Source: Gammaproteobacteria bacterium (GTDB lineage Bacteria; Pseudomonadota; Gammaproteobacteria; Arenicellales; Poriferihabitantaceae). Taken from it: a stretch of 38,013 nucleotides of DNA. A model generated the notes under the pieces. The model was not told where the DNA came from, made no database searches, and saw only the letters and a list, made by a program, of their open reading frames with translations. Position 1 is the stretch's first letter. Each line of letters begins with the position of its first letter. Positions 1-8,639 of the stretch are shown piece by piece. The stretch covers positions 1 through 38,013 of the forward strand of contig JAPOSW010000019.1 in assembly GCA_026709505.1 (NCBI GenBank). Direction: 5' to 3'. The position numbers and the translations under genes are program-made.

Positions 1-1
1 T

Positions 2-298
2 CTGGCCAAACGACAAGCTTCGGGGCTCACCCCTCGGGAGATCCTGGAGAAGTTCGCCTCGAGGCAACAGGTGGACGTGCATCTGCCAGCCTCCGATGGA
101 CGATGCTTGGTGATGTCTCGTTATGCACAACCTAGTCAGGATCATCAGCTGTTGCTGTATCAACTGGGTCTGACATTGCCCGATCAACCGCGACCTCGGT
201 TTCAGACTGGATCTCGCCAGGCTCCCAAAAATGACAGGCTGTGTTGCCGACCTGTGAGGGTGCTATTGAATAAAATCAATGACTTGATTTTTAAATAA
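2..298 (+). pseudogene. C-terminal remnant of an IS1634-family (IS4-type) transposase
   Basis: The frame is open from the left window edge to a stop at 298. The readable part contains PREILEKFASRQQVDVHLP, then a DGR motif, then a LLLYQLGLTLPDQPRPR tail. As I recall the family, this is the usual C-terminal end of IS1634-like transposases: a helix ending in EKFA, a short VD-HLPT-DGR strand and a proline-rich end. The residues after about 225 no longer look like the family, so the natural end may be altered. Only about 99 codons lie in the window, so whether the element is intact upstream cannot be seen. No terminal inverted repeat was recognised in the 200 bases that follow, which hold no convincing gene. 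Confidence 0.5.
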
Positions 299-502
299 TG
301 GCCCAGTTGCGAAAGACGGGTTAGCCGGTCGGTGCAATCGAACAGAAGGAGAATGAAGCGGAATCGAAACAGCCGACTATTCCATTACGTGTTCCCGGAC
401 CCGCGCATACAAGCCAGTCCATGATCTGCAACCAGAATTAACATTGACAATCCACCACTGCTCTATCAATGCCCGGATGGATTCGCAAATGTGCATGTCC
501 AA

Positions 503-1411
503 TCAAAAGAGCGGTGAGTTTTGATAGGCCCTAATCACAAAATCACGAAAAGTGCGAGATGGCAGGGACAGTTGTGCATCATGGTGCCATGCAACTCCCA
601 CATCCATCGTTGGCACATCTTGTAGCACATTCTTAGTCTCGACTCTATGCCCTTCCAATGACCATGGCCGATATACCATGTCCGAAAGTATGGTAATGCC
701 CATACCCAGGGCCACCATGCTCCGTACCGCCTCAACAGAACTTGTTTCAAAAATAACATTAGGTCGATGCTCGGTCTTTTTCCAATACCGCATGGCTGTT
801 TTGCTTGCCTCATCAACAGTCAGCATTACGTATGGCTCCTGCTGAATCTCGGCCAATGATACCGTTTCCAGTTGATTGAAAGGGTGATTGGCCGACAGCC
901 ACAGCCTCCTGTGTGAGCGTAGCAATGTTTCCGAATCGATTTCAGACCTGTTTTTCAAGTTGGAAACCAGCATTAACGCCAGGTCGAGCCTGCCTTTGAT
1001 CAGTCCTCGCTCAATCTCTTCTCGATCATCTTCCACAACACGAGTCGTCACCCCTGGGAATATGTGCTTAAACCGGAGCAGTAAATTAGGCAGAAAATAT
1101 GCGGCAACCGTGAACGAGACACCGATCACAATGTCTCCTTCTACACCTTCGCTTGGTTCGTGTGGGGCATTTACCGCCTCGGATACGGCTGCCAGAATAT
1201 TCCGGGCATGCTGAAAAAACTGATGCCCCTGAAAAGTCAATGCTACGCCGTAAGCCTTGCGCGTAAACAAGCGATAGCCAAGCTCCTCTTCCAAATCTTT
1301 AATCGCCGCACTGACCGCAGACTGGGAAACATTCAATTCAGCCGCAGCCGAAGAGACCTTGCCTTGTTCAACTGTTGCGATGAAATAACGTATTTGACGG
1401 AAGGTCAGCAT
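503..1411 (-). CDS. LysR-family transcriptional regulator
   Basis: This 302-residue protein has the standard LysR layout. An N-terminal winged helix-turn-helix covers about residues 1-60 (FRQIRYFIATVEQGKVSSAAAELNVSQSAVSAAI, split here only by reading, then LEEELGYRLFTR). An effector-binding domain follows from about residue 90. The length is normal for the family. It is the last gene of the minus-strand block, 109 bases after the AHS2/PxpC-like gene and in the same orientation. It is therefore most simply a local regulator of the transport and lactam/ureide genes, though LysR genes are more often divergent from their targets. No good Shine-Dalgarno was seen before the ATG at 1411. The effector is unknown; the pathway substrate or product is a guess from context. 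Confidence 0.9.
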   Translation of the reverse strand: MLTFRQIRYFIATVEQGKVSSAAAELNVSQSAVSAAIKDLEEELGYRLFTRKAYGVALTFQGHQFFQHARNILAAVSEAVNAPHEPSEGVEGDIVIGVSFTVAAYFLPNLLLRFKHIFPGVTTRVVEDDREEIERGLIKGRLDLALMLVSNLKNRSEIDSETLLRSHRRLWLSANHPFNQLETVSLAEIQQEPYVMLTVDEASKTAMRYWKKTEHRPNVIFETSSVEAVRSMVALGMGITILSDMVYRPWSLEGHRVETKNVLQDVPTMDVGVAWHHDAQLSLPSRTFRDFVIRAYQNSPLF

Positions 1412-1520
1412 TGCAAATTGGCCGCAATTTCATCAATGAGTCCTGAATATATTACGGTCAAATACAGAACAACGGAACTGAATTCGGTGATAGTCAAGTT
1501 CATGCAATAAATGCACAACT

Positions 1521-2495
1521 TTAATTTAGCAATTTTCTCACCTGGTTCAAATTAGCATTTCTTTGCTCTCTGGCGCTAATGGCTTCTTCCATGTTTACAG
1601 CAACAAATCGAGTTTCCATATTTGGCTGCAACTGCCCAATCAGATCCATATCGGATGATATGACAGTACCCAACATGAAATATCCACCACCTGATACTGC
1701 ATCTCGGTGCAAAACAATAGGTTCGGTGCCACTAGGAACCTGAATAGAACCGTAAGGATAGCAGCTGTCAACGATGTTCGAGGGATCAGAACCAGCACCA
1801 AATGGCTGTTTTCTCTCTACAAATTGAAGCGCGTTTCCGCCCCGGAAGCGATAGCCAATTCGATCTGCTTCGGTCGCGACTTTCCATATGTCCCTGAAGA
1901 ATAGGGAACCTGATTCTTCCGTCAACCGATGCCAGTAGAGGCCGGGCATGACCCTAATCTGCGCAGGATTTCCGGGCAGTCTCCGCAAATCAGCCGGGAC
2001 GGTCGCGCCCTCAACAGGTTTCACAACGGATGCCCAAGTCTGCAATTCATCACCGGGGCGCAGCGAACGCCCATCCAGACCACCCAATGCGCCAAGAGCA
2101 TATGTAGCCCGGCTGCCTAACACCACCGGCACATCAATGCCTCCCTTGATGGCGATATAAATCCTAGCCCCCTTTTTCAAGAAATCAAAGCTCAGTGTCT
2201 GTCCGGCCTTGATCGGAAAAGAAGTCCATGTTTCTCGCGGTTCTCCATCGACGCGGGGCTGCATCTCGGCACCTGTGACTGCCACAAAGGAGTCTTCCGT
2301 AAATTCCATAACAGGTCCCATGAACACTGCTTCAAGCCCTGCATCACTCTCATCATTGCCAATCAAGAGATTGGCAGCTCTCATCGCAAAGCGATCCATT
2401 GCCCCCGAAATTGGAATTCCCAAATGATAATATCCAGGCCTGCCCAAGTCTTGTACGGAAGTCGCAAGTCCCGACTCTTTAATCCTAATCGCCAT
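1521..2495 (-). CDS. pxpC: 5-oxoprolinase subunit C / KipA-like carboxyltransferase (AHS2) protein
   Basis: This 324-residue protein belongs to the AHS2 family (KipA, PxpC, C-terminal half of the urea carboxylase carboxyltransferase). Family features include the N-terminal SVQDLGRPGY segment, a GIPISGAMD motif near residue 30 (one of the best conserved in the family) and a C-terminal HRDAVSGGGYFMLG region. In PxpABC the B and C subunits are thought to activate or phosphorylate 5-oxoproline for ATP-dependent opening to glutamate. In urea carboxylase the same fold moves carboxyl from carboxybiotin to the substrate. It overlaps the AHS1/PxpB gene by 11 bases, so the two are translationally coupled and probably form one complex. 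A biotin carboxylase and carrier lie just upstream, so a carboxyltransferase role is as plausible here as the biotin-free PxpC role. Confidence 0.88.
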   Translation of the reverse strand: MAIRIKESGLATSVQDLGRPGYYHLGIPISGAMDRFAMRAANLLIGNDESDAGLEAVFMGPVMEFTEDSFVAVTGAEMQPRVDGEPRETWTSFPIKAGQTLSFDFLKKGARIYIAIKGGIDVPVVLGSRATYALGALGGLDGRSLRPGDELQTWASVVKPVEGATVPADLRRLPGNPAQIRVMPGLYWHRLTEESGSLFFRDIWKVATEADRIGYRFRGGNALQFVERKQPFGAGSDPSNIVDSCYPYGSIQVPSGTEPIVLHRDAVSGGGYFMLGTVISSDMDLIGQLQPNMETRFVAVNMEEAISAREQRNANLNQVRKLLN

Positions 2496-3360
2496 TTAGA
2501 GCCTCCCCAATGTTGCGGTTGTATTGATCCCTATCGCTGTAAAAGTCATCCAATGAAAAGTCAAAATCTTTTATCTTCGGTTCATAGGCATTGCTCTCCA
2601 CTTGATTAAGGTATTCGTCATAGGTTTCCCTGTCGATCGGCCTGAACTTCACTATGTCGCCAGGATGAAAGAACACCATGAACTCCCTTAAATATGAAAT
2701 TCTCTGATCAGGATCATAGATTGGCATTGGGGTAATGCCGAACATCTGGTATCCACCAGCACCCCGGACAGAGTAGATGCATGAAAAGCATCCTCCATAT
2801 CCCACTGTCAATTTAGGTGTATCAGTCCTTGGACGCAGATATTTAGGTACTTCAATCTGCCGGTCTCGATCGACCATCTGGTACATAAAGGGCAGTCCTG
2901 CAACAAATCCCACCATGGTTACAAACCATGGACTCTCTGCATGAGCTTCTATGAAACTGCCGATTGAATCGAACCCGTTTATCCGGGCTGCATAATCCAA
3001 ATCAGTTCCTGATGGGTCCTGATGGCGCTCCCGGAACCTCATCAGGGTTTCATGAGTCCATGGATCGTTGTAGAGAACAGGGACATCCACAACCCTTGTC
3101 TTCAATTGCTGCTTTGAGGACTCTGCATCCTGTTCGAGCTTTTTCAGCTCCAGCAAAAGATCCCTAGGCTTGATGATATCCGGATTAAACTTGATCTGAT
3201 AGGACGCATTGGCCGGGCAGATTTCAGTTACTCCGCCTATTTGACTTTCCCTGACCGAATTCGTTATTGACAAGCTCTTGAAAAACGCATCAAGAGACAT
3301 TTGCTCTTCAATCTCCACGAATATATGGTCATCACCACCAAAAGAATAGCGTACTGACAT
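2485..3360 (-). CDS. pxpB: 5-oxoprolinase subunit B / KipI-like carboxyltransferase (AHS1) protein
   Basis: This 291-residue protein is of the AHS1 (KipI/PxpB, PF02682-type) family. Diagnostic stretches are VDVPVLYND, a central GFVAGLPFMY segment, a VGYGGCFSCIYSVRGAGGYQ-type strand-loop and FHPGDIVKF near the end. It is longer than E. coli or Bacillus PxpB/KipI (about 220-240 residues), mainly through a charged C-terminal extension (about residues 250-291) rich in Asp, Tyr and Glu. The gene ends inside the start of the AHS2 gene and begins 25 bases after the biotin carboxylase stop. The likely job is the first half of a carboxyltransferase or 5-oxoprolinase subunit pair. The extension may dock the separate biotin carrier, but that is inference. 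Confidence 0.87.
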   Translation of the reverse strand: MSVRYSFGGDDHIFVEIEEQMSLDAFFKSLSITNSVRESQIGGVTEICPANASYQIKFNPDIIKPRDLLLELKKLEQDAESSKQQLKTRVVDVPVLYNDPWTHETLMRFRERHQDPSGTDLDYAARINGFDSIGSFIEAHAESPWFVTMVGFVAGLPFMYQMVDRDRQIEVPKYLRPRTDTPKLTVGYGGCFSCIYSVRGAGGYQMFGITPMPIYDPDQRISYLREFMVFFHPGDIVKFRPIDRETYDEYLNQVESNAYEPKIKDFDFSLDDFYSDRDQYNRNIGEALNGD

Positions 3361-3385
3361 GATTTGAAGACCTCCTACATAATGT

Positions 3386-4762
3386 CTATCTATTGTGAAA
3401 GGACTGACGCCGACTTAGCCATTGCTCAAGAAATCCTGTATGTATATTCAAAGCGATGACATCACCATTCTCCACTAAAGCCTGATGCAGTGATTTCGTG
3501 GTATGAATTCCCTCTATCTCAAGCTCCGATAACGCACGCCTTAATCTTGATAATGCTGCCTCACGGGAACCATCCCAAACCACTAGTTTCCCAATCATTG
3601 AATCATAGTAGGGAGGAATATTGCAGCCAGGAAAAAGCATCGTATCAAAACGAACCCCCGGTCCAGCAGGGAAAGTAACCGACTCTGCGGTTCCTGGACT
3701 TGGCATGAAGTCCTGATCCGGGTTTTCGGCATTAATACGGCATTCAATCGCATGTCCGCGAATTCGAATCTCATCCTGTTTCAAACACAATGGACTGCCC
3801 TGTGCAATCAAAATCATTTCACGAATCAGGTCAAGTCCGCAAATCATTTCGGTCACCGGGTGTTCCACCTGAATTCGGGTATTCATTTCTAGAAAGAAAA
3901 ATTCCTCCGTGCTTTCGTCATACAGAAACTCAACTGTTCCAGCACCCCGGTAATTCACATGCTCGGCCAAGGTTACTGCAGATGCACAAATCTTCTCTCG
4001 AATCTCATCAGTCAGTACAAGCGCAGGAGCCTCCTCCCACACCTTTTGACGCCTTCTTTGCAATGAACACTCTCTTTCATAACAGTGTATGACCTCGCTT
4101 CCGTCGCCGAGAATCTGAACCTCGATATGCCGGGCTTGTGGAATGTACTTTTCGACAAAGAGGGTGCCATCACCAAACGTTGCCTGAGCCTCGGCACGTG
4201 CTTGAGGAGCCAAGCGCTTGAGCTCATCCTGATTATTGGCAATCCGTATCCCTCGACCGCCTCCACCCGCTGAAGCCTTGATCAATACTGGATATCCGGC
4301 TTCTTTTGCTACCGTGCACATTTCTTCCAGTGAATCCAGACGCGACTGGCTTCCCTCGGCAATAGGTACTCCGGCCTTTTTGGCTGTTTCTCGCGCGGCC
4401 AGCTTGTCTCCCATCAGTCGAATCGTTTGACTGTCTGGACCGACAAATAATTTTCCTGCATCCTCGACGGCCTCGGCAAATTTCGCATTCTCGGCCAGAA
4501 AGCCATAGCCCGGGTGAATGGCATCAATCTCATGGTCAATGGCAGCATTCACGATTGCTTGTATATCCAGATATGATTTTGATGCGGGAGGAGGACCTAC
4601 CTCCACCGCATTATCTGCCAGCCTCACCGCAAGCGAATCATCATCGCACTGGCTGTGTATGACTGTCGTCTCTATTCCCATCTCACGGGCTGAGCGGATA
4701 ATCCGACAGGCGATCTCGCCCCGGTTGGCGACCATCAGTCTCCTTATTTTATGTTGATGCAA
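3386..4762 (-). CDS. Biotin carboxylase (AccC-like)
   Basis: This 458-residue biotin carboxylase uses ATP and bicarbonate to carboxylate biotin on a carrier protein. It shows the N-terminal VANRGEIACRI motif, HPGYGFLAEN, the glycine-rich ATP-grasp loop ASAGGGGRGI, the metal-binding LEMNTRIQVEHPVTE segment and the C-terminal IECRINAE motif, so all expected catalytic parts are present. Family length is about 450. The start is taken as TTG at 4762: it keeps the strand before VANRGE, and a GAGG lies 8 bases upstream within the end of the carrier gene. An ATG at 4735 would cut that strand away. Carrier and carboxylase are separated by three bases. The partners here are AHS1/AHS2 proteins rather than an acetyl-CoA carboxyltransferase, so the acceptor is probably not acetyl-CoA. 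Confidence 0.92.
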   Translation of the reverse strand: MHQHKIRRLMVANRGEIACRIIRSAREMGIETTVIHSQCDDDSLAVRLADNAVEVGPPPASKSYLDIQAIVNAAIDHEIDAIHPGYGFLAENAKFAEAVEDAGKLFVGPDSQTIRLMGDKLAARETAKKAGVPIAEGSQSRLDSLEEMCTVAKEAGYPVLIKASAGGGGRGIRIANNQDELKRLAPQARAEAQATFGDGTLFVEKYIPQARHIEVQILGDGSEVIHCYERECSLQRRRQKVWEEAPALVLTDEIREKICASAVTLAEHVNYRGAGTVEFLYDESTEEFFFLEMNTRIQVEHPVTEMICGLDLIREMILIAQGSPLCLKQDEIRIRGHAIECRINAENPDQDFMPSPGTAESVTFPAGPGVRFDTMLFPGCNIPPYYDSMIGKLVVWDGSREAALSRLRRALSELEIEGIHTTKSLHQALVENGDVIALNIHTGFLEQWLSRRQSFHNR

Positions 4763-4765
4763 AAA

Positions 4766-5008
4766 TTATTCCTCGACTTCCATCAAGGGCTGGCCCGCTA
4801 CCACCGCCTCTTCATCATTGACCAGGAACTTCACTACTGTTCCGTCTACATCGCTCTTCACTTCGTGAAAGGACTTCATTACTTCAACGAGGCCAATTAC
4901 AGCACCTGTTTCGCATGGCTCACCTTCGGCTTTGTATACGGGATCCTCCGGAGATGGCTTCCGGTAAAAAATGCCTGGCAGAGGTGATAAAACAGTTTTT
5001 GTTGTCAT
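4766..5008 (-). CDS. Small biotin carboxyl carrier protein
   Basis: This is an 80-residue free-standing biotinyl domain. It contains the biotin-acceptor loop as EVMKSFHEV, with the lysine in a VMK context instead of the usual AMKM. It also has the hammerhead-type strands PLPGIFYRKPSPEDP before it and VEVKSDVDGTVVKFLV-like strands after it. The start at 5008 is chosen because an AGGAG lies 7 bases upstream. A longer in-frame reading to 5134 adds 42 residues with no domain character and no clear ribosome site. The E. coli AccB linker region is missing, as in carriers of split AHS1/AHS2 systems. It should carry CO2 between the adjacent biotin carboxylase and the AHS1/AHS2 subunits. Its biotin would come from BirA ligase (not in the window) and perhaps from BioY encoded nearby. 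Confidence 0.88.
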   Translation of the reverse strand: MTTKTVLSPLPGIFYRKPSPEDPVYKAEGEPCETGAVIGLVEVMKSFHEVKSDVDGTVVKFLVNDEEAVVAGQPLMEVEE

Positions 5009-5187
5009 GAGCAATCTCCTTTCAATATATATATTTGCTTGTATCAGATGTTTTTGGATATTCAGGCAACTATTCACCCCATAAGCCAGTTGTGATGAGC
5101 AGTTGCGATTTTCAGTTCCCACTCTCTTGATCATTTCTTTGCATGCCAGTCATTCAATCTGGATTGTAGAAAACTTCGTTGCCTTGC

Positions 5188-5904
5188 TTACGAAGCTACC
5201 GCATCATAAACAGCCTGAGCAACTTCGACAGCATTGGGAGTATCGGAATGCACGCAAATGCTCTCTGCCCCGACTTTGACTGACACTCCGTTGACAGAAT
5301 CCACAAGCCCTTCACTGATGGCCCTGGTCACCCTTTTTGATGCGAAATCCGGTTCCACCGCATCATGCTCCCTGGTAATGATCAGACCGCCTGAATCATC
5401 GTATCCAAGATCGGCATAGAACTCGGCAACAAAAGTATGGCCCCTTTCAACATAAACCTTCTCATGTTCTGTATGCTTCATGCCAAAAATGGGAACGCCA
5501 AATACGTCAGCGGCATCACAAACCGCATGAGCCACTTCGCTATTTTTCGCGGACATGCCATATAGCGCTCCGTGCGGCTTGATATGATTGAGTTCCATGT
5601 TCTCGGCCTTCAAAAAGGCAGCCAATGCGCCGACTTGGTAGATGATGATGTTTGCCAGTTCCTCTCTCTCTATCGCCATGGCTCGCCGCCCGAACCCCTG
5701 CAAGTCCGGCAAAGAAGGATGAGCGCCAACTCGCACACCATGCTGCTTCGCCAGTTTCACGGTTGCTCGCATATGATTTGGATCCGAGCCATGAAACCCA
5801 CAAGCTACATTTGCTTCTGTAATCAATGGCATCAGGCTGGCATCATCACCCATCCGGTAAATACCGAAGCTTTCGCCCATGTCACAGTTAATTTCAGTGT
5901 TCAT
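5188..5904 (-). CDS. pxpA: LamB/YcsF family protein, 5-oxoprolinase subunit A
   Basis: This 238-residue cytoplasmic protein is of the LamB/YcsF family, a polysaccharide-deacetylase-like barrel. Motifs include INCDMGESFG near the start, NVACGFHGSDP, VGAHPSLPDLQGFGRR and HIKPHGALY, with the conserved Asp and His residues expected to form the active site. In the experimentally defined PxpABC enzyme it is the hydrolytic partner that converts activated 5-oxoproline to glutamate. It lies between the ABC permease and the biotin carrier, with 108- and 179-base gaps. The gap after it, 5009-5187, holds no convincing gene or clear signal. In this operon it may hydrolyse a carboxylated or phosphorylated lactam or ureide; the exact substrate cannot be read from sequence. 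Confidence 0.92.
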   Translation of the reverse strand: MNTEINCDMGESFGIYRMGDDASLMPLITEANVACGFHGSDPNHMRATVKLAKQHGVRVGAHPSLPDLQGFGRRAMAIEREELANIIIYQVGALAAFLKAENMELNHIKPHGALYGMSAKNSEVAHAVCDAADVFGVPIFGMKHTEHEKVYVERGHTFVAEFYADLGYDDSGGLIITREHDAVEPDFASKRVTRAISEGLVDSVNGVSVKVGAESICVHSDTPNAVEVAQAVYDAVAS

Positions 5905-6012
5905 TTTCTTGTCCTCTATTTTGTTTCTATTTTACGGTTTTGATGCATCAAAAAAATACATTCATAGAATTTTCGGAATCCATCTAGTTACTATTCACCA
6001 TCGCCAGAGAAT

Positions 6013-7008
6013 TCAGTTCCGCATCGTAGCAACAAGCCTAAGCCTTAACTGATCTGCAACCACCGCAAGGATCAGCAACACACCGATCACGACAATTTGA
6101 AGATATGACTCGATTCGGGCCAGGTTCATTCCATTTTGAACCAAGCCGATGAAAAGTGCTCCAAATACCACGTTTTCCAGTCTTCCTATACCGCCGCGCA
6201 GACTGACTCCTGCGATGACGCATGCGGCAATCGATTCAAGAGGCATTGTTGCCCCGATATTTGCTTCACCAGTATCAAGACGCGCGGTCATTAACAGGCC
6301 TGCAAATGCAGCCATCAGACCGCATAATACATAGGCAGAAAACAAGGTCAATTTAGTGTTGATACCGGACAAACGCGCTGCCTTGATATTGCCTCCTACA
6401 GCATAAAAATAACGCCCTAAACGAGTCCAGTTCAGAATGAAATAGAGAATAACAATCAAGACAAGAGTAATGGCTATAGGAACTGGCAATCCGTAAATTG
6501 TCCCAAAGCCAAAAATATCTCCATATTCGATGGGCATTCCATAAACCGGCGTTCCTCCAGTCAGATACAGCGCCAAGCCAAAACCGACGGATGCCATGCC
6601 CAGACTCATCATGAATGGCGAAACATTCAGCAAGGAAATACCTATACCATTAACAACACCGATCATAGTGCCTGCCGCTCCGCCTGCCAGAATGCCGATA
6701 AAGATCGACAGCATCACGGAATCCGGCATCGCTGCGTATGCCATCGCCATTGATGTGGCACCAACAACGGATGTGAGTGCCAGAATAGTGCCCACTGACA
6801 GATCAAAACCGCCAGTCAGCAACGCAAACATTTGACCCATTGAAACCAGGGTCAGATAGGTGGATTGTCGAGCTACGTTGACCAGGTTACGCCCGGTCAG
6901 GAAATTGTCCGAAAGAACAGTAAAAATTGCTACCGCTATCAACAACAGAAAAGGTAAGACACCAAGCCTAATCAATGCTAATTTCAGGAAATAAATTGTC
7001 TTGCTCAT
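6013..7008 (-). CDS. ABC transporter permease, RbsC/sugar type
   Basis: This 331-residue, very hydrophobic inner-membrane protein has the pattern of RbsC-type permeases (BPD_transp_2 family). It has about eight to ten membrane segments, the first near residues 12-32. It also has the cytoplasmic NWTRLGRYFYAVGGN segment and SGINTKLTLFSAYVLCG that couple to the ATPase. Nineteen bases separate it from the ATPase gene upstream. RbsC-like permeases move ribose, other sugars, autoinducer-2 and also purines or small polar compounds, so the family name does not fix the cargo. The genes that follow deal with lactam or ureide hydrolysis, so a small amide-type substrate is more likely here than a sugar. 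Confidence 0.9.
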   Translation of the reverse strand: MSKTIYFLKLALIRLGVLPFLLLIAVAIFTVLSDNFLTGRNLVNVARQSTYLTLVSMGQMFALLTGGFDLSVGTILALTSVVGATSMAMAYAAMPDSVMLSIFIGILAGGAAGTMIGVVNGIGISLLNVSPFMMSLGMASVGFGLALYLTGGTPVYGMPIEYGDIFGFGTIYGLPVPIAITLVLIVILYFILNWTRLGRYFYAVGGNIKAARLSGINTKLTLFSAYVLCGLMAAFAGLLMTARLDTGEANIGATMPLESIAACVIAGVSLRGGIGRLENVVFGALFIGLVQNGMNLARIESYLQIVVIGVLLILAVVADQLRLRLVATMRN

Positions 7009-7027
7009 GGTTGAAAGGCATCCACAA

Positions 7028-8563
7028 TCAATTCAAAGTATGTTCATAATTAGTTAGCATAAACGAGCCATCTCTGAAAAAATGTTTCAAGATGTTTTTC
7101 TCAACAATCTCATCAGACTCAAGTTCAGCAGTTATGCTACCACCACACATAACATATACACGATGAGTAAGGTGAAGTATCTCGGGCAAGTCCGATGAAA
7201 TCAGCAGAACAGCTGCCCCGGACTGCTCGCATAAATCGCGAATAAATTTATATATTGCCGTCCGCGTGCCGACATCAACCCCCACAGTCGGCTCATCAAA
7301 AATGAAGAGATCAACTTGTCGAGACTGGCATTTTGCAAGCATTATTTTTTGCTGATTGCCGCCAGAGAAAAGTCCAGCGTCAAGTTCAGTATTGGACGGC
7401 TGCAAATTAAATATTGCTGATAGTTTTTTCACCTGTATTTGTTCTGCCATTCTTTTCAGCACGATTCCACTTGAAAAGCTTGGAGTTGTCAACGCTGGCA
7501 ATGCGATATTCTCGCGAGCGCTACGCATCATCATCAAGCCCTCTTCCCGACGGTCAGCCGGAATGTAAAACATCCCGCGATCCAGGATTTCTTTCGGGGA
7601 CAGTTGGCTTATTTCTTCTCCATTGAAAGTGATTTCAGCTGCAATTTTCGGAATCAGTCCAAAGCAGGACCTTGCGATTTCGGATTTTCCTGAACCAACC
7701 AGACCGGCAATCCCTACAATTTCCCCTCTTCTGACATTGATCGAAGCATCAATGACCGATTTGTCAGTTGTTGAGAGATTCCTGATCTTGAGGACTTCTT
7801 TTTCCGGCTTGAAACGAATGGCTGGAAAAATCTGATCAATCGCTTTTCCAGTCATCATTCGAACCAACTCATTATCCGGGGTATTTGCCTTGACTGTGTC
7901 TATGAATTTGCCATCTCGAAGAATCGTGATTCTGTCTCCAATCTGTCGGATTTCATTCATTCGATGTGTAATATAGATGATACCGACATGTTGTGACTTG
8001 ACATGGTTCACCAACGAAAAAAGATCTTTGGTCTCTCGTTCTGTCAATGAGGCAGTGGGTTCATCAAGAATGAGAATTGACAGATCATCTCGAAAAGCCT
8101 TAGCTATCTCGACCATCTGCTGCTCTGCACGAGACAAAAAAGCGGTGCTGGCATCAGGCCGCAACTGAAACCCCAAACGAGCCAATACTCTAGTTGCCCG
8201 ATCATGCATTGCCGTTCTGTTTAAACATCCATATCTGGTCTCCTCGACACCCAAAAAAATGTTTTCTTCAACCGTGAGTTCTGGGATGAGTGAAAACTCC
8301 TGAAAGACTGCACTAATTCCCAGTTTTCTTGCATGGTGAACCGAAGACAGCTTGAGAGTCTGACCTTTGAACCTAATCTGACCACTATTAGCCTTGACAG
8401 CACCGGCAATGATTGAAATCAGAGTTGACTTGCCGGCACCATTTTCTCCAAATAACACGTGTACTTCACCTGAATGAAGAGTGAAATCCACGTTATCCAA
8501 GGCTTTATACCCGGAATACTCCCGCGTGATGCCCTTTAATTCAAGAAGCGGCGACTCGTTCAT
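7028..8563 (-). CDS. ABC transporter ATP-binding protein with two ATPase domains (RbsA type)
   Basis: This 511-residue protein contains two ABC domains in tandem. The first has Walker A GENGAGKST (about residues 39-47), a LSRAEQQ signature and Walker B LILDEPTASL. The second has a degenerate Walker A GLVGSGKSE and a clear FSGGNQQK signature followed by FIFDEPTVGVDVGTR. This asymmetry, with one weak P-loop, is normal for RbsA/MglA-type ATPases. The length matches the family. It starts 76 bases after the binding-protein gene and is followed closely by the permease. Together the three encode a complete importer. Weak ribosome-site evidence does not change the ATG start at 8563. Confidence 0.93.
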   Translation of the reverse strand: MNESPLLELKGITREYSGYKALDNVDFTLHSGEVHVLFGENGAGKSTLISIIAGAVKANSGQIRFKGQTLKLSSVHHARKLGISAVFQEFSLIPELTVEENIFLGVEETRYGCLNRTAMHDRATRVLARLGFQLRPDASTAFLSRAEQQMVEIAKAFRDDLSILILDEPTASLTERETKDLFSLVNHVKSQHVGIIYITHRMNEIRQIGDRITILRDGKFIDTVKANTPDNELVRMMTGKAIDQIFPAIRFKPEKEVLKIRNLSTTDKSVIDASINVRRGEIVGIAGLVGSGKSEIARSCFGLIPKIAAEITFNGEEISQLSPKEILDRGMFYIPADRREEGLMMMRSARENIALPALTTPSFSSGIVLKRMAEQIQVKKLSAIFNLQPSNTELDAGLFSGGNQQKIMLAKCQSRQVDLFIFDEPTVGVDVGTRTAIYKFIRDLCEQSGAAVLLISSDLPEILHLTHRVYVMCGGSITAELESDEIVEKNILKHFFRDGSFMLTNYEHTLN

Positions 8564-8639
8564 ATCCGTAAAGCACGAATCGCCGCCTGTCTATCAATAA
8601 ACGTAAGCTTGATTTTGGAAAGTTGCATCTATGAATGAA

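Noticed and set aside
4085-4273. Plus-strand frames within the biotin carboxylase gene
   Set aside because: They run opposite a full-length, motif-complete enzyme.
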